DNA from: Serratia proteamaculans
GTDB lineage: Bacteria > Pseudomonadota > Gammaproteobacteria > Enterobacterales > Enterobacteriaceae
Length of the DNA stretch: 64,000 bases
NCBI RefSeq assembly: GCF_008830365.1
Contig: NZ_WBKI01000001.1
Coordinates: 1,054,001-1,118,000, forward strand
Direction: 5' to 3'
Every line of letters starts with the position of its first letter. The first letter of the stretch is position 1. Below are positions 1-10,002 of this stretch, in pieces. Position numbers and translations under genes: made by a program. Under the pieces are notes generated by a model. That model saw only the letters and a program-made list of their open reading frames with translations. It made no database searches and was not told the origin of the DNA.

Positions 1-395
1 GCCTGATGAATATCCCCTTCCGTTAACCACAGTTCCCGTCCGGTGCTCAGATTAGTCGCCACCGCGCCAAACTTCAGTGAACATTCAGCGATATCATCAA
101 TCTTTAACAACTGCCCTACCGCATTGAATACCCGTTCCCCACGCAACAGCCCGCCGCGTTGCCAGGACAGGTCCATCAGACGGATCACATCCCAATAGCT
201 GAATGAACGCACCCAGGTTTCCATCGCCGGCAGACGGTGGCTGGCAAAGGCAGCCCCCACCAAGGCACCCACCGAGCAGCCGGCTACTATATCGACTTCA
301 ACACCCAATTTCTTTAGCGCGTTGATCACCCCGATATGCGCCCACCCTTTGGCCGAACCCGCGCCCAATGCCAATCCGATCTTAATTTTCCGCAT
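1..395 (-). CDS. rssA: RssA, patatin-like phospholipase family protein (3' part cut by window edge)
   Basis: The leftward reading frame opens with ATG at 393-395 and runs off the window start, so only about 131 N-terminal residues are visible. The protein begins MRKIKIGLALGAGSAKGW and contains the patatin oxyanion loop followed by the nucleophile elbow GCSVG near residue 41. RssA is a patatin-family putative serine hydrolase encoded next to the RpoS regulator rssB in enterobacteria; its substrate is not established. It is divergent from ychJ, as in E. coli, which supports the name. The catalytic Asp lies outside the visible part. Confidence 0.9.
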   Translation of the reverse strand, partial: MRKIKIGLALGAGSAKGWAHIGVINALKKLGVEVDIVAGCSVGALVGAAFASHRLPAMETWVRSFSYWDVIRLMDLSWQRGGLLRGERVFNAVGQLLKIDDIAECSLKFGAVATNLSTGRELWLTEGDIHQ

Positions 396-537
396 CGTTT
401 CCGTCCTTTTTTCGGTGAATGTTTCGCCCCAGCTGTCAGCCTAGATTGTCACAGCCGAATATTGTTAGGTAACATATGCTCTAAATTTGTTTCGGCATCG
501 GCCCGTTCATTTCGTTCCGGCCATTTTAGGAGTCATC

Positions 538-1002
538 TTGCCCGAATTATGCCCCTGCGGCAGCGGCCTGGAGTATAGCGCATGCTGCGAGCCCTACATC
601 AACGGCCCCCAAACGCCGTCGACCCCTGGTAAATTAATGCGTTCGCGCTTTAGCGCTTACGTAAAACACAATGTGGATTATCTGGTAGCGACCTGGCATC
701 CCGACTGTCATGCCGCTGAATGGCGCAATGGGATCGTCGACAGCTTCAAGAATACCGAGTGGATCGGCCTGACCCTGGTGGAAGAAAAACAGGGACATGA
801 AACCGGAGAAGGTTTTGTCGAGTTCATCGCCCGCTTCGTCGACGGCAGTACCGGCGAGCACAAAGCGATGCACGAGCGTTCGCGCTTCCTTCTGCTTGAC
901 CAACGCTGGTATTATATTGACGGAACCAAACCCCAGCCTGGCAGAAACGCCGTTTGCCCCTGCGGATCAGGGAAAAAATATAAAAAGTGCTGTGGGCGTT
1001 AG
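538..1002 (+). CDS. ychJ: YchJ family protein with two SEC-C metal-binding motifs
   Basis: A 154-residue protein with a cysteine cluster at each end: CPCGSGLEYSACC near the N-terminus and CPCGSGKKYKKCC at the C-terminus, the SEC-C type zinc-binding motif. The middle is the NTF2-like YchJ domain. Function is not established. I place the start at TTG 538: it directly precedes PELCPCGSG, the usual YchJ N-terminus, and AGGAG lies at 528-532 with 5 bases of spacing. An upstream ATG at 487 would add 17 residues the family lacks. It lies between rssA (divergent) and purU (same strand), as in E. coli. Confidence 0.88.
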   Translation: MPELCPCGSGLEYSACCEPYINGPQTPSTPGKLMRSRFSAYVKHNVDYLVATWHPDCHAAEWRNGIVDSFKNTEWIGLTLVEEKQGHETGEGFVEFIARFVDGSTGEHKAMHERSRFLLLDQRWYYIDGTKPQPGRNAVCPCGSGKKYKKCCGR

Positions 1003-1124
1003 CCGACAGTCACAGGCACCGTAGATTTCAGGCGTGGCCAATCGGGCACAGCTTGAAAATAAAGATGATAAAACTCTCGCCTGCGAAGACAGGACGTTCA
1101 GTATCAGACAGGATCCTCACTCCC

Positions 1125-1973
1125 ATGCCACACCAAAATGTACAAAGAAAAGTTTTGCGCACCATTTGTCCGGATGCCAAAGGCCTGATCGCCAAGATCA
1201 CCAATATTTGTTACAAGCATGAACTCAACATTATTCAAAACAACGAGTTCGTTGATCACCGCACCGGCCGTTTCTTTATGCGTACCGAACTGGAAGGCAT
1301 TTTCAACGACACCACACTACTGGCAGATCTCGACAGCGCGCTGCCGGTGGGTTCGGTTCGCGAACTGCATAACTCTGGCCGTCGTCGTATTGTCGTCCTG
1401 GTTACTAAAGAGGCACACTGCCTGGGCGACCTGTTGATGAAAAGCGCCTACGGTGGTCTGGATGTAGAAATCGCTGCGGTTATCGGTAACCACGATACCT
1501 TGCAAACGCTGGTAGAGCGTTTCGATATTCCGTTCCACCTGGTCAGCCATGAAGGCCTGACGCGCGACCAGCACGATCAGAAAATGATGGCTCAGATTGA
1601 TCAGTATCAGCCAGACTATGTGGTGCTGGCCAAGTATATGCGGGTGTTGACGCCGGCGTTCGTCCAGCACTACCCGAATCAGGTGATCAACATCCATCAC
1701 TCGTTCCTGCCGGCCTTTATCGGTGCCCGACCTTATCATCAGGCTTACGAACGCGGCGTGAAAATCATCGGCGCTACCGCCCACTACGTTAACGACAATT
1801 TGGATGAAGGCCCAATCATCATGCAGGACGTGATCCATGTCGATCACACCTATTCTGCTGACGATATGATGCGTGCCGGACGTGACGTTGAAAAGAATGC
1901 ACTCAGCCGCGCGCTGTACCATGTGCTGGCGCAGCGGGTATTTGTTTACGGCAACCGGACGGTTATTCTGTAA
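1125..1973 (+). CDS. purU: Formyltetrahydrofolate deformylase
   Basis: PurU hydrolyses 10-formyl-tetrahydrofolate to tetrahydrofolate and formate, balancing one-carbon pools and supplying formate to PurT in purine synthesis. The 282-residue protein has an N-terminal ACT domain (about 1-85, beginning RTICPDAKGLIAKITN) and a C-terminal formyltransferase fold with INIHHSFLPAFIGARPYHQA, where the Asn-His-His loop is catalytic, and a later Asp in LDEGPII. The ATG at 1125 gives almost the E. coli length of 280 residues; longer upstream starts are less likely. A GC-rich hairpin at 1985-2014 follows but lacks a T tract. Confidence 0.95.
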   Translation: MPHQNVQRKVLRTICPDAKGLIAKITNICYKHELNIIQNNEFVDHRTGRFFMRTELEGIFNDTTLLADLDSALPVGSVRELHNSGRRRIVVLVTKEAHCLGDLLMKSAYGGLDVEIAAVIGNHDTLQTLVERFDIPFHLVSHEGLTRDQHDQKMMAQIDQYQPDYVVLAKYMRVLTPAFVQHYPNQVINIHHSFLPAFIGARPYHQAYERGVKIIGATAHYVNDNLDEGPIIMQDVIHVDHTYSADDMMRAGRDVEKNALSRALYHVLAQRVFVYGNRTVIL

Positions 1974-2060
1974 TTGCTCAATAAAGCGGTGCCTTTCGTT
2001 CAGGGATGCACCGCCACGAGTAAAAAACCGGCAAACGATTCATTTTCTGCATTTCAATAC

Positions 2061-2088
2061 TTTACACGCCCGTTTCATTTGATATGAT
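2061..2088 (+). promoter_or_regulatory. Stable-RNA promoter of the tRNA-Tyr operon
   Basis: TTTACA (2061-2066) and TATGAT (2083-2088) are separated by 16 bases and followed at once by a GC-rich discriminator, GCGCCCCGC. That discriminator is the hallmark of stringently controlled tRNA and rRNA promoters. The first tRNA-Tyr gene starts about 37 bases past the expected start point, leaving a short 5' leader for RNase P processing. Confidence 0.75.
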
Positions 2089-2131
2089 GCGCCCCGCTTA
2101 CCGAGACAGATGTTTCGCAAGCAAGGCCAGT

Positions 2132-2216
<85 letters not shown>

Positions 2217-2410
2217 TCTTCTCTCTGTTGTTGAGAGCACAGCGAAAGCTGAAGCTACATAAAACACGGAGGGGGAGGATGAGAAGCTTCGACAAGGTTC
2301 GAGCCGAGCGCAGCGAGACAACGCGCTTCAGCGCGGTAATCCTTCAGACGAAGCGCCATAGGAATCTAGCCGATCTCCTGTTAAATAATAAGTAAAACCA
2401 TGAATACCAT
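2217..2410 (+). other. Spacer between the two tRNA-Tyr genes with a repeat element
   Basis: The 194-base spacer holds no gene. It carries the first copy of a structured repeat (2277-2336) that recurs after the second tRNA, including a perfect CGCGC-TTCA-GCGCG hairpin. A spacer of about 200 bases between tandem tRNA-Tyr genes next to purU is also how I recall the E. coli tyrTV operon. Confidence 0.7.
2277..2336 (+). repeat. tRNA-Tyr operon repeat, copy A
   Basis: Two blocks are shared with copy B at 2558-2617. A 27-base block (2277-2303 and 2558-2584) contains GAGAAGCTTCGACAAGG. A 22-base block (2315-2336 and 2596-2617) contains the hairpin CGCGCTTCAGCGCG. The eleven bases between the blocks differ in part. 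The element lies entirely in transcribed spacer. Confidence 0.85.
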
Positions 2411-2495
<85 letters not shown>

Positions 2496-2557
2496 TCCTT
2501 GTATGTCCCCCAATATTAAATCAAACTTGAAAGTACCCTATCACTCCTTACCGGGAA

Positions 2558-2617
2558 GGATGAGAAGCTTCGACAAGGTTCGAGTCTCACGCAGTGAGAC
2601 AACGCGCTTCAGCGCGG
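2558..2617 (+). repeat. tRNA-Tyr operon repeat, copy B
   Basis: Second copy of the element at 2277-2336, with the same 27-base and 22-base blocks. Between them copy B contains a short palindrome (GTCTCAC/GTGAGAC), where copy A has GCCGAGCGCAGC. Copy B is followed within 30 bases by the orphan tRNA 3' end. Confidence 0.85.
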
Positions 2618-2646
2618 CCCGAAGGGTGAGTCGCACCGCGACGAAT

Positions 2647-2696
2647 AATCCTTCCCCCACCACCATCCTTGTATGTCCCCCAATATTAAATCAAAC
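2647..2696 (+). repeat. Orphan tRNA-Tyr 3' end plus flank, exact 50-base repeat
   Basis: Bases 2647-2696 equal 2477-2526 exactly. The first 19 bases are the tRNA 3' end including CCACCACCA; the next 31 bases are the trailer beginning TCCTTGTATG. No tRNA body precedes it, so it is not a functional tRNA gene. The offset of 170 bases and the 19-base tRNA part resemble the rtT repeats I recall downstream of E. coli tyrT. Confidence 0.9.
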
Positions 2697-2818
2697 ACTT
2701 GGTCCTCTTATCTCCCATTTATCAATTCCCTTAATCCGTTAGCGCATCCTCAACTTGAATTCCGGCCAACAATTCGCTATATCACTGACTTCTTTAATGC
2801 AGTTAAGGAAGAAAGTGC

Positions 2819-3391
2819 ATGCGTAACAATATCTGCGTTTTTTGTGGCGCCAGCGAAGGCGTTAATCCTGCTTATGCCGAGAATGCACGGCAATTGGGTC
2901 TGACGCTGGCCACTCAGGGCCGACGCCTCATCTATGGCGGCGGTAAAAAAGGGTTAATGGGCATTGTGGCGGATGCGGTCCTTGCCGCCGGTGGTGAGGC
3001 CGTGGGCATCATTCCCGAGCGCCTGGTCGAAGCAGAAACCGCACACCGAGGTCTGACGGAACTGGAAGTAGTCCCGGACATGCACACCCGTAAGGCGCGC
3101 ATGGCGGCGCTGGCAGACGGTTTTATTGCTCTGCCTGGCGGCATAGGCACCCTGGAGGAACTGTTTGAAATCTGGACCTGGGGTCAGATCGGCTATCACA
3201 GCAAACCGGTGGGTCTGTTGGACGTAAACGGTTTTTATCGCCCGTTAAACAGTTTCCTGCAGCACGTGGCCGATCAGGGCTTTATGCGCCATGACTACCT
3301 CGGTACCATGCATATCAGCGATTCAGCGCAAACCTTGCTGCAGCAATTCGACGACTATCAGCCGAAGAATTACGACCGCTGGGCAAAATAA
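2819..3391 (+). CDS. LOG family protein (TIGR00730 type nucleoside-monophosphate phosphoribohydrolase)
   Basis: A 190-residue Rossmann-fold protein of the LOG (lysine decarboxylase-like) family. Members release the free base from cytokinin-type or other nucleoside 5'-monophosphates; despite the old label they are not lysine decarboxylases. The hallmark motif PGGIGTLEELFE is present near residue 107, with the conserved Arg in HTRKARMA ahead of it and the nucleotide loop YGGGKKGLMG near residue 40. The ATG at 2819 has AAGGA ten bases upstream. It is a monocistronic gene between the tRNA field and xthA. The physiological substrate cannot be told from sequence. Confidence 0.88.
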   Translation: MRNNICVFCGASEGVNPAYAENARQLGLTLATQGRRLIYGGGKKGLMGIVADAVLAAGGEAVGIIPERLVEAETAHRGLTELEVVPDMHTRKARMAALADGFIALPGGIGTLEELFEIWTWGQIGYHSKPVGLLDVNGFYRPLNSFLQHVADQGFMRHDYLGTMHISDSAQTLLQQFDDYQPKNYDRWAK

Positions 3392-3493
3392 TTTTGCTTG
3401 CCGGCGGCGGCCGTTGCCGCTGGCCTGCGTTACATTTCTGGCCAAACTCTGCTACTATCTCAACACATTTTTCTTGTGAAAACGGCACCGCTC

Positions 3494-4300
3494 ATGAAGT
3501 TTGTCTCTTTTAATATCAATGGACTGCGTGCGCGTCCGCACCAACTGGCCGCCATCATCGAACAGCACCAGCCAGACGTCATCGGCCTGCAGGAAACGAA
3601 AGTTCACGATGACATGTTCCCACTGGAAGAAGTCAGTCAGCACGGTTATCACGTGTTCTACCATGGCCAAAAAGGCCACTATGGCGTGGCGCTGCTAACC
3701 AAAGAGAAGCCGCTTGCCGTGCGCCGTGGTTTCCCGACCGATGATGAAGACGCACAGCGCCGCATCATCATGGCCGATCTGGCGACACCACAAGGCACGC
3801 TGACGGTGATCAACGGCTACTTCCCGCAGGGTGAAAGCCGTGACCATCCGATCAAATTCCCAGCCAAGACGCGCTTCTACCAGGATTTGCAAAACTACCT
3901 GGAGCAGCAAATGTCGGTGGACTCACCGGTACTGGTGATGGGTGACGTAAATATCAGCCCAAGCGATTACGACATCGGTATCGGTGAAGAAAGCCGCAAG
4001 CGCTGGCTGCGTACCGGTAAGTGCTCCTTCCTGCCGGAAGAGCGCGAATGGATGGACCGCCTGATGAACTGGGGCCTGGTGGATACCTATCGCCATGCGA
4101 ACCCGGAACGTAACGATGAATTCTCGTGGTTCGACTACCGTTCACGTGGGTTCGATGAAAACCGGGGCCTGCGTATCGACCTGTTGTTAGCCAGCACGCC
4201 ATTGGCCGCACGCTGCACCGCGACTGGTATCGATTACCAGATCCGCGGGATGGAAAAACCTTCGGATCACGCCCCGGTCTGGGCAGAGTTCTCACTGTAA
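3494..4300 (+). CDS. xthA: Exodeoxyribonuclease III
   Basis: XthA is the main AP endonuclease and 3'-5' exonuclease of base-excision repair, removing blocked 3' ends. The 268-residue protein equals E. coli ExoIII in length and keeps Glu34 in [10 protein letters not shown], the Asp-x-Asn pair in [10 protein letters not shown], and the terminal SDHAPVWAE with catalytic His259. I choose ATG 3494 ([12 protein letters not shown]); the open frame continues upstream to 3398 but those residues are not part of the family. A strong terminator follows at 4308. Confidence 0.97.
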   Translation: MKFVSFNINGLRARPHQLAAIIEQHQPDVIGLQETKVHDDMFPLEEVSQHGYHVFYHGQKGHYGVALLTKEKPLAVRRGFPTDDEDAQRRIIMADLATPQGTLTVINGYFPQGESRDHPIKFPAKTRFYQDLQNYLEQQMSVDSPVLVMGDVNISPSDYDIGIGEESRKRWLRTGKCSFLPEEREWMDRLMNWGLVDTYRHANPERNDEFSWFDYRSRGFDENRGLRIDLLLASTPLAARCTATGIDYQIRGMEKPSDHAPVWAEFSL

Positions 4301-4307
4301 TTTATCC

Positions 4308-4332
4308 AACCCCGGCCTTCGCCGGGGTTTTG
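4308..4332 (+). terminator. Intrinsic terminator after xthA
   Basis: AACCCCGGC, loop CTTC, GCCGGGGTT, then TTT. Nine perfect base pairs followed by T residues. It separates xthA from nudG on the same strand. Confidence 0.85.
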
Positions 4333-4345
4333 CTATGTGGTACGC

Positions 4346-4747
4346 ATGAAAATTATCGATGTCGTCGCCGCCATCATTGAAAAAAATGGCAAAATTCTTC
4401 TGGCACAACGTGATGCCGGCAGCGATCAGGCTGGGCTGTGGGAATTTCCCGGCGGTAAAGTCGAGGCAGGCGAGAGCCAACCTCAGGCGCTGGCGCGTGA
4501 ACTAGAAGAAGAATTGGGGATTGTCGCCAGTGTGGGGAGCTATGTCGCCAGTAACCAGTGGCAGCAAAGCGAGCGCATTATTCGCTTGCATGCCTGGCGG
4601 GTAGCTACCTTCAGCGGTGAATTACAAAACCGCTGCCATTCAGACTTTGTTTGGTTAGCGCCGGAGCAGGCGTTTGACTACCCGCTGGCCCCGGCGGACG
4701 TACCGCTGTTAACTGCCTATATCGCCACACAGCGGGCGAAGGCCTGA
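4346..4747 (+). CDS. nudG: NudG, Nudix hydrolase for oxidised or modified pyrimidine nucleotides
   Basis: NudG (CTP pyrophosphohydrolase) cleaves 5-hydroxy-CTP, 8-oxo-dGTP and related nucleotides to monophosphates, cleaning the nucleotide pool. The 133-residue protein carries the Nudix box GGKVEAGESQPQALARELEE near residues 35-55 (G-x5-E-x7-REUxEE). I choose ATG 4346 (MKIIDVVAAII), which fits the E. coli protein; a GTG nine bases upstream is the alternative. It faces ynjH with only nine bases between stop codons. Confidence 0.92.
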   Translation: MKIIDVVAAIIEKNGKILLAQRDAGSDQAGLWEFPGGKVEAGESQPQALARELEEELGIVASVGSYVASNQWQQSERIIRLHAWRVATFSGELQNRCHSDFVWLAPEQAFDYPLAPADVPLLTAYIATQRAKA

Positions 4748-4756
4748 GTTACAGCG

Positions 4757-5053
4757 TCACTTCTTCAACCGTACCCAGATCAACGGGTTAGTCCCCACCA
4801 CGTTGGGGTCGCGTACGCACTGTAATGCTTCCCCTTCCACCTTGAGTACCGCCCCTTCAGAATAGTTTTTATCCTGATAGATACAGCAGCGAACGCAAGG
4901 TTGCGCCGTTGGCTGAGTGGCGGCATTTTTTGCCGTACCCCAGATTTCCGGCGATACCGGCACTACCACATCCACGTCACCACGATTGGCAATTGCCGCC
5001 GTGGAACAAAACAGCAACGCGCCGCTGGCCAGCATCAGTAAGCCATAATTCAT
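4757..5053 (-). CDS. ynjH: YnjH family (DUF1496) exported protein
   Basis: A 98-residue protein with an N-terminal signal peptide (hydrophobic stretch [18 protein letters not shown], cleavage expected near residue 22) and a small mature domain with three or four cysteines (CVRCCIYQD and LQCVRDPN). Function is unknown. Its start overlaps the topB stop by four bases (ATGA at 5050-5053), so it is translated as the last gene of the selD-selU-topB chain. Confidence 0.85.
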   Translation of the reverse strand: MNYGLLMLASGALLFCSTAAIANRGDVDVVVPVSPEIWGTAKNAATQPTAQPCVRCCIYQDKNYSEGAVLKVEGEALQCVRDPNVVGTNPLIWVRLKK

Positions 5054-6975
5054 TCGCTCTTCTCCCGCGCCTTGCCCGCGCTTTTCTTGCGTTTTTTCGC
5101 CCCGGCAGAAGGTGACGGCGGCAACCCGCGAAACGCCATACTCGCCCGGCTCTGCTTGGCCTGATAAATCAGCTCCTGCAAAGTGCCTACCAGAGGTTGC
5201 ATAAAGTCCTGATAACGGCAGGATTTCTCACTGATTTGCGTCAGCGTGGCTTCCCAGTTGGCGGTCATATCAGGACGGGCTGCAATATCCGGCAGCGAAT
5301 GGATCAACGCCCGGCCGGTTTCACTGGAGTGAATATAGCGCCCTTTCTTATACAAAAACGCCCGCTTGAACAGCAACTCAATGATGCCCGCGCGCGTGGC
5401 CTCTGTCCCTAAACCATCGGTCGCCCGCAGGATTTTCTTTAGTGCTTTATCCTGAACGAAACGGGCAATCCCTGTCATGGCGGAAAGCAGGCTGGCATCG
5501 GTAAAAGGACGTGGCGGTTGGGTCTGACGTTCAACCACCTCACCACGTTCACACAATAGCTGGTCATCCTTCGCCACGACCGGCAACGGAGCGCCTTCAT
5601 TTTCTTCATCACGCTCTTTACTGCCCAACAGTGTTCGCCACCCGGCTTCCGCCAGAAAACGCGCCTTGGCGATAAACTTGCCACCGGCAATATCCAGCTC
5701 AATCACGCATTTGCGGAACATGGCGTCCGGGCAGAACTGCATCAGGTACTGCCGCGCCACCAAGCCATAAACGTTCAGTTCATCCTGGCTGAGGCTAACC
5801 TTACTGGCACGGGCGGTCGGGATAATGGCGTGGTGGGCATCCACCTTCTTGTCGTCCCAGCAGCGGTTACGGCGATCGCTGTCGATCACCGGCTGCGGAT
5901 AAAGATCCGGCTGATGAACACTGATGGCATTCAACACCGAATGACGCCCGGCAAAGTGCTCTTCCGGCAGGTAACGACAGTCAGAACGCGGATAGGTAAT
6001 CAATTTATGGGTTTCATACAGCCGCTGGCAGACGTCCAGTACCTGCTGCGCGCTCAGGTTGAAACGTTTGGAAGCCTCAATCTGCAAAGTCGACAGTGAA
6101 AACGGCAAGGGGGCGGTATCTGATTCCCGTTTATCATTATAAGACGTGACCAGTGCCGGCTGGCCCTCGATGCGCTTGAGCACGTGTTCTGCCAACGAGC
6201 GGTGCAGCAGGCGCCCTTCTTCATCCTGATAAGGCTCACAGGAGTCACTGGGTTGCCACAGAGCAACAAAGCGCTCGTCTTTGGGCGTCACGATGTGTGC
6301 TTTAACTTCGAAGAAGTCCTTCGAAACGAAGTTTTCAATATCCTCGTCACGCCGTACCACCAACCCCAACACCGGCGTCTGTACCCGCCCCACCGACAAC
6401 ACACCGTCATAACCGGCATTACGCCCCAAAATGGTGTAAGCGCGGGTCATGTTGATGCCATATAGCCAGTCGGCGCGGGAGCGCGCCAGAGCAGAGACAC
6501 ACAAGGGGATAAAGTCGCGATTATCACGCAGCCGTTCGATAGCGCGCTCTACCGCCTGCGGGTTGAGATCGTTGATCAGACAACGGCGGACGCTGTGACG
6601 TTTTTCCGGCGACAACGCCAGGTAGTCCAGCACCTCGTCCACCAGTAATTGGCCTTCGCGATCCGGGTCACCGGCATGCACCACTTCATCGGCCTCGTGC
6701 AGCAGCTTTTTGATGGCATTAAGCTGCTTGCTGACCGACGGACGCGGCTGCAACTGCCACTTTTCAGGGATGATCGGCAGATCCGCCAGCGACCAGCGCG
6801 CATAACGGCTGTCGTAGGCATCCGGCTGCGCCTGTTCTAATAAGTGGCCCACACACCAGGTCACCACATCATTGTTACCGCAGGCGATAAATCCGTCGCC
6901 GCGACGATGCGGCTTGGGAAGTACGTCGGCAATGGCGCGCGCCAAACTCGGTTTTTCGGCAATAAACAGTCGCAT
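5050..6975 (-). CDS. topB: DNA topoisomerase III
   Basis: TopB is a type IA topoisomerase that decatenates single-stranded or gapped DNA. The 641-residue protein has an N-terminal Toprim domain ([20 protein letters not shown], then [15 protein letters not shown] with the metal-binding Asp residues) and the active-site Tyr in [16 protein letters not shown]. It lacks the zinc ribbons of TopA; the C-terminus is a short basic tail. Its start ATG (6973-6975) shares one base with the selU stop and its end overlaps ynjH, indicating translational coupling. E. coli TopB is 653 residues. Confidence 0.96.
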   Translation of the reverse strand: MRLFIAEKPSLARAIADVLPKPHRRGDGFIACGNNDVVTWCVGHLLEQAQPDAYDSRYARWSLADLPIIPEKWQLQPRPSVSKQLNAIKKLLHEADEVVHAGDPDREGQLLVDEVLDYLALSPEKRHSVRRCLINDLNPQAVERAIERLRDNRDFIPLCVSALARSRADWLYGINMTRAYTILGRNAGYDGVLSVGRVQTPVLGLVVRRDEDIENFVSKDFFEVKAHIVTPKDERFVALWQPSDSCEPYQDEEGRLLHRSLAEHVLKRIEGQPALVTSYNDKRESDTAPLPFSLSTLQIEASKRFNLSAQQVLDVCQRLYETHKLITYPRSDCRYLPEEHFAGRHSVLNAISVHQPDLYPQPVIDSDRRNRCWDDKKVDAHHAIIPTARASKVSLSQDELNVYGLVARQYLMQFCPDAMFRKCVIELDIAGGKFIAKARFLAEAGWRTLLGSKERDEENEGAPLPVVAKDDQLLCERGEVVERQTQPPRPFTDASLLSAMTGIARFVQDKALKKILRATDGLGTEATRAGIIELLFKRAFLYKKGRYIHSSETGRALIHSLPDIAARPDMTANWEATLTQISEKSCRYQDFMQPLVGTLQELIYQAKQSRASMAFRGLPPSPSAGAKKRKKSAGKAREKSE

Positions 6976-8093
6976 TATTCACCGTTATTCTGGCTGTACG
7001 TCATCAGGAATTCTCTTACTTCAGCATAATTCCCGCGGAACATAATCCGCTGGGATTTCTTTTCCAATTGGTAGTGATACATCGGATCGTAGTAGTGCTG
7101 CAACAACGGCACCAGCCACTCCTGATGCTCGTCACTATTCCCACTGGCCTGCTGGCACTGCAGTGCCCATTCCAGGCGTTGCGTCAGCTGTTGGAAACGT
7201 TCAAGCCCCAGGCGGCGGCGAATGGCAAACAGGCCGTGATGCAGATAGTCATCGTACTTCTGCCAGCCAAGCTGCGCACCATAGGCCTGTTCAAACTCAA
7301 TACGCATCCGATCGATATATTCTTGCTGTAGCCGGGCCAGACGCACCTCAAAGGGATCGTCTATCACCGCTACCGGTGCCAGCTGCATGCGGTTGAAGAT
7401 CGCTAACGGCAGGTTGTTGCTGCCGATAATGCGCCCTTCGTCTTCCAGCACCCAACGGCGGCAGCCACCATGCTGTTTTTTCAGCAATAACACAGCCAGA
7501 CGATTCTCAAAATCTATCTGAGCGCTTTGTTCCACCAGCGTTCGGCCAAAAGATGAACCGCGGTGGTGTGCAACACCTTCCAGATCGATGCCATCGGCCA
7601 GTTCATTGACCAGCAGAGTTTTACCACTGCCGGTATTGCCGCCGATCAACACCATCGGCAGTTCGGCACTCTGCTCCAGCGTGGTGAGCAGGAAATTACG
7701 CAGTGCCTTGTAGCCGCCGGTGATCCGCGGGTAGGTCACGCCAGCCTCACGCAGCCACTGCTGCACCAGCTGTGAACGCAAACCGCCGCGGAAACAATAA
7801 ATATAGCCTTGCGGCCATTGGGCACATTGCGCCAGCCAGGCCGCCGTGCGTTTCTCGCGCAGCCTGCCATTAACCAGACGATGACCCAGCGCAATCGCCG
7901 CCTGCTGCCCCTGCTGCTTGTAACAGGTGCCGACGGCCTGCCGCTCTTCATCGTTCATTAACGGCAGATTCAGCGCATTGTCGAATGCACCCTGCTGAAA
8001 CTCAACCGGAGCACGCACGTCAATCAGCGGGATATCTTGCAAAAAAATACGGCGGTAGTCCTGGGTGTCTTCCCGTTCCCTCGAGGCTGACAC
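6975..8093 (-). CDS. selU: tRNA 2-selenouridine synthase
   Basis: SelU (MnmH, YbbB) uses selenophosphate to convert 2-thiouridine at the tRNA wobble position into 2-selenouridine, through an S-geranyl intermediate. The 372-residue protein has an N-terminal rhodanese domain with active Cys100 in [12 protein letters not shown] and a P-loop ([10 protein letters not shown]) near residue 150. The start is GTG 8093, which shares its base with the TAG stop of selD. It lies immediately after selD, which makes its selenium donor; in E. coli selU is elsewhere, so this is an informative arrangement. Confidence 0.95.
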   Translation of the reverse strand: MSASREREDTQDYRRIFLQDIPLIDVRAPVEFQQGAFDNALNLPLMNDEERQAVGTCYKQQGQQAAIALGHRLVNGRLREKRTAAWLAQCAQWPQGYIYCFRGGLRSQLVQQWLREAGVTYPRITGGYKALRNFLLTTLEQSAELPMVLIGGNTGSGKTLLVNELADGIDLEGVAHHRGSSFGRTLVEQSAQIDFENRLAVLLLKKQHGGCRRWVLEDEGRIIGSNNLPLAIFNRMQLAPVAVIDDPFEVRLARLQQEYIDRMRIEFEQAYGAQLGWQKYDDYLHHGLFAIRRRLGLERFQQLTQRLEWALQCQQASGNSDEHQEWLVPLLQHYYDPMYHYQLEKKSQRIMFRGNYAEVREFLMTYSQNNGE

Positions 8094-9136
8094 TAGACAA
8101 CCTCGATCAGGGGTTTGGAAGGCACGGCCGCATGCAGTTCACCGATAGCCTGGAGTTGAATGCCGTGGCGCTCGGCAATCGCCTGCACCTGCTGCTCCGC
8201 TTCAGGCAGTACTGCCAGCAGCAAGCCGCCGGAGGTCTGCGGATCGCACAGCAATTGGCGCTGCAGGTCGGTCATTTCACCAACCAGATGGCCGTAACTA
8301 TCAAAGTTGCGCCCGGTACCGCCGGGTACGCAGCCTTCGGCAATATAACGCTCGATGTCAGGCAGTTTAGGGACCTGATCAAACCATACCGTCGCCTGTA
8401 GCCTTGACCCCTGGCAAACCTCGCTCAGATGGCCCAGCAGACCGAAGCCGGTGACATCGGTCATCGCCGTCACGCCTTCGACTTCGGCAAAATCCGTGCC
8501 CGGTTTATTCAGTTGGCACATCACTTCGGTCGCCAGGCCTTCATGCTCTGGCAACAGTTTGCTTTTCTTCTCGGCGGTGGTCAGGACGCCAATGCCCAAC
8601 GGCTTGGTCAGGTACAATTTGGCTCCGGCCTGCGCCGCGCTGTTTTTCTTCACCCGCTCGGTATTGACGATGCCGGTCACCGCCAGGCCAAAAATAGGCT
8701 CTGGCGCATCGATAGAATGGCCTCCCGCCAGGGCGATACCCGCCTGCTGACAGGCATAGCGCCCGCCGTCGATCACCTGTTGCGCCACCTCCGCCGGCAG
8801 CGTGGCAATCGGCCATCCCAAGATGGCAATCGCCATGATCGGTTTACCACCCATGGCATAGACGTCACTGATGGCGTTGGTGGCGGCGATACGGCCGAAA
8901 TCGAATGGGTTATCAACAATCGGCATAAAGAAGTCGGTGGTGCTGATGATGCCAACGCCGTTGCCGATGTCATACACCGCCGCATCGTCACGGGTTTCAT
9001 TGCCCACCAGCAAGCGGGGATCGACAAACTTCTCCCGCTCGCTGTGCAGAATAGTTTCGAGAACTTTCGGTGAGATTTTACAACCGCAGCCGGCGCCATG
9101 GCTGTACTGGGTTAAACGGATCGCTGGCGATGTCAT
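8093..9136 (-). CDS. selD: Selenide, water dikinase (selenophosphate synthetase)
   Basis: SelD makes selenophosphate from selenide and ATP for selenocysteine and selenouridine synthesis. The 347-residue protein equals E. coli SelD. The catalytic loop SHGAGCGCK places Cys17 and Lys20 as in E. coli, so this is the cysteine rather than selenocysteine form. AIR-synthase-type domains follow, with GLAVTG and [10 protein letters not shown] motifs. I use ATG 9136 ([11 protein letters not shown]); the frame extends ten codons upstream to 9166. First gene of selD-selU-topB-ynjH. Confidence 0.96.
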   Translation of the reverse strand: MTSPAIRLTQYSHGAGCGCKISPKVLETILHSEREKFVDPRLLVGNETRDDAAVYDIGNGVGIISTTDFFMPIVDNPFDFGRIAATNAISDVYAMGGKPIMAIAILGWPIATLPAEVAQQVIDGGRYACQQAGIALAGGHSIDAPEPIFGLAVTGIVNTERVKKNSAAQAGAKLYLTKPLGIGVLTTAEKKSKLLPEHEGLATEVMCQLNKPGTDFAEVEGVTAMTDVTGFGLLGHLSEVCQGSRLQATVWFDQVPKLPDIERYIAEGCVPGGTGRNFDSYGHLVGEMTDLQRQLLCDPQTSGGLLLAVLPEAEQQVQAIAERHGIQLQAIGELHAAVPSKPLIEVV

Positions 9137-9290
9137 ATACCACTCCCTTCGGTTAACGGCATTCAAGATAGCATAGGGTAGCGCTTGCCGAGGGGAATGG
9201 TAAGAGCGGGCTGTCGATAACCGAACAGCCTGCTCAGAAACAACACAGAATGGCGGGATTTAGCGCATTTTTCCGTCGCCGCGACAGGGA

Positions 9291-9842
9291 TCAGAAATAG
9301 CTGACGAAAGGCGTGCTGTCTGGGGCGATCACTTTAGTAGACGCTTTTAGCTGCGGGGTGCCCAAATACAGGAAGCCGACAATTTCGTCCTGCTCGCGGC
9401 AGCCAAAGGCTTCACGAACCAGAGGATGCTCGGTCCAGGCACCGGTACGCCAGATGCCATTGAAGCCCTGCGCCAGTGCGGCCATCTGCATCGCCTGTAC
9501 CGCACAGCCGGCAGAAACCACCTGCTCCCAACGGGGGACCTTGGTTTCTTCAGTGCAGTGTGCCACCACGGTGATGATCAACGGCGCACGGAATGGCGCT
9601 TTTGTCGCCTTTTCAATCGCGGCTTCGTCCATCTCGTCCTGCTTTGCAGCAGCTTGTAACAATTGGCTAAAACGCTCCAGGCCCTGGTTTTCAATCATCA
9701 CAAAACGCCATGGCTGCAACGCGCCATGATCGGGCGCCCGCAGGCCCGCATTGATGATATTCTGACGCGCCCCATCGGTAGGCGCAGGGGCCGCAAGGCG
9801 TGACGCAGAGCGGCGATTCAGTAAAAGATCCAGTGCATCCAT
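9291..9842 (-). CDS. ydjA: YdjA, NAD(P)H nitroreductase family
   Basis: A 183-residue FMN-dependent nitroreductase-like protein, compact for the family. Visible features are NRRSASRL near the N-terminus (FMN phosphate contacts), [13 protein letters not shown], and [15 protein letters not shown] near the C-terminus. The physiological substrate is unknown. Two ATG codons are adjacent (9845 and 9842); AGGAG sits three and six bases away, so the second is preferred and gives the E. coli length. It precedes selD in the same orientation, as in E. coli, with a 154-base gap. Confidence 0.9.
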   Translation of the reverse strand: MDALDLLLNRRSASRLAAPAPTDGARQNIINAGLRAPDHGALQPWRFVMIENQGLERFSQLLQAAAKQDEMDEAAIEKATKAPFRAPLIITVVAHCTEETKVPRWEQVVSAGCAVQAMQMAALAQGFNGIWRTGAWTEHPLVREAFGCREQDEIVGFLYLGTPQLKASTKVIAPDSTPFVSYF

Positions 9843-10002
9843 CATAAACTCCTGATAACAATTTTCATTACGATCACGTTAACATAGCTAAACGGTGAGT
9901 GACAGCCTCGGCATTAGCCTCTGTGACCCGCGATTTAAAGCTGACATTTCCTCGGCCGCTCATTAGGATAGCGGAACATTCTCGACTCTTGCTGGAGAGC
10001 AC

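Larger units (their letters stand above)
2496..2818 (+). other. Repeat-bearing trailer of the tRNA-Tyr operon
   Basis: This 323-base stretch has no gene of its own. It holds repeat copy B (2558-2617), a hairpin GTCTCAC-GCA-GTGAGAC around 2584-2600, and the orphan tRNA 3' end with flank (2647-2696). The last 120 bases are AT-rich and include AAGGA at 2805-2809, the ribosome-binding site for the next gene. Confidence 0.7.

Noticed and set aside
2640-2665. Third tRNA-Tyr gene
   Set aside because: Only the last 19 bases of the tRNA are present. There is no anticodon or D arm, so it is a repeat fragment.
2819-3391. Lysine decarboxylase
   Set aside because: The PGGIGTLEE motif marks LOG-family phosphoribohydrolases; the lysine decarboxylase label is a historical error.
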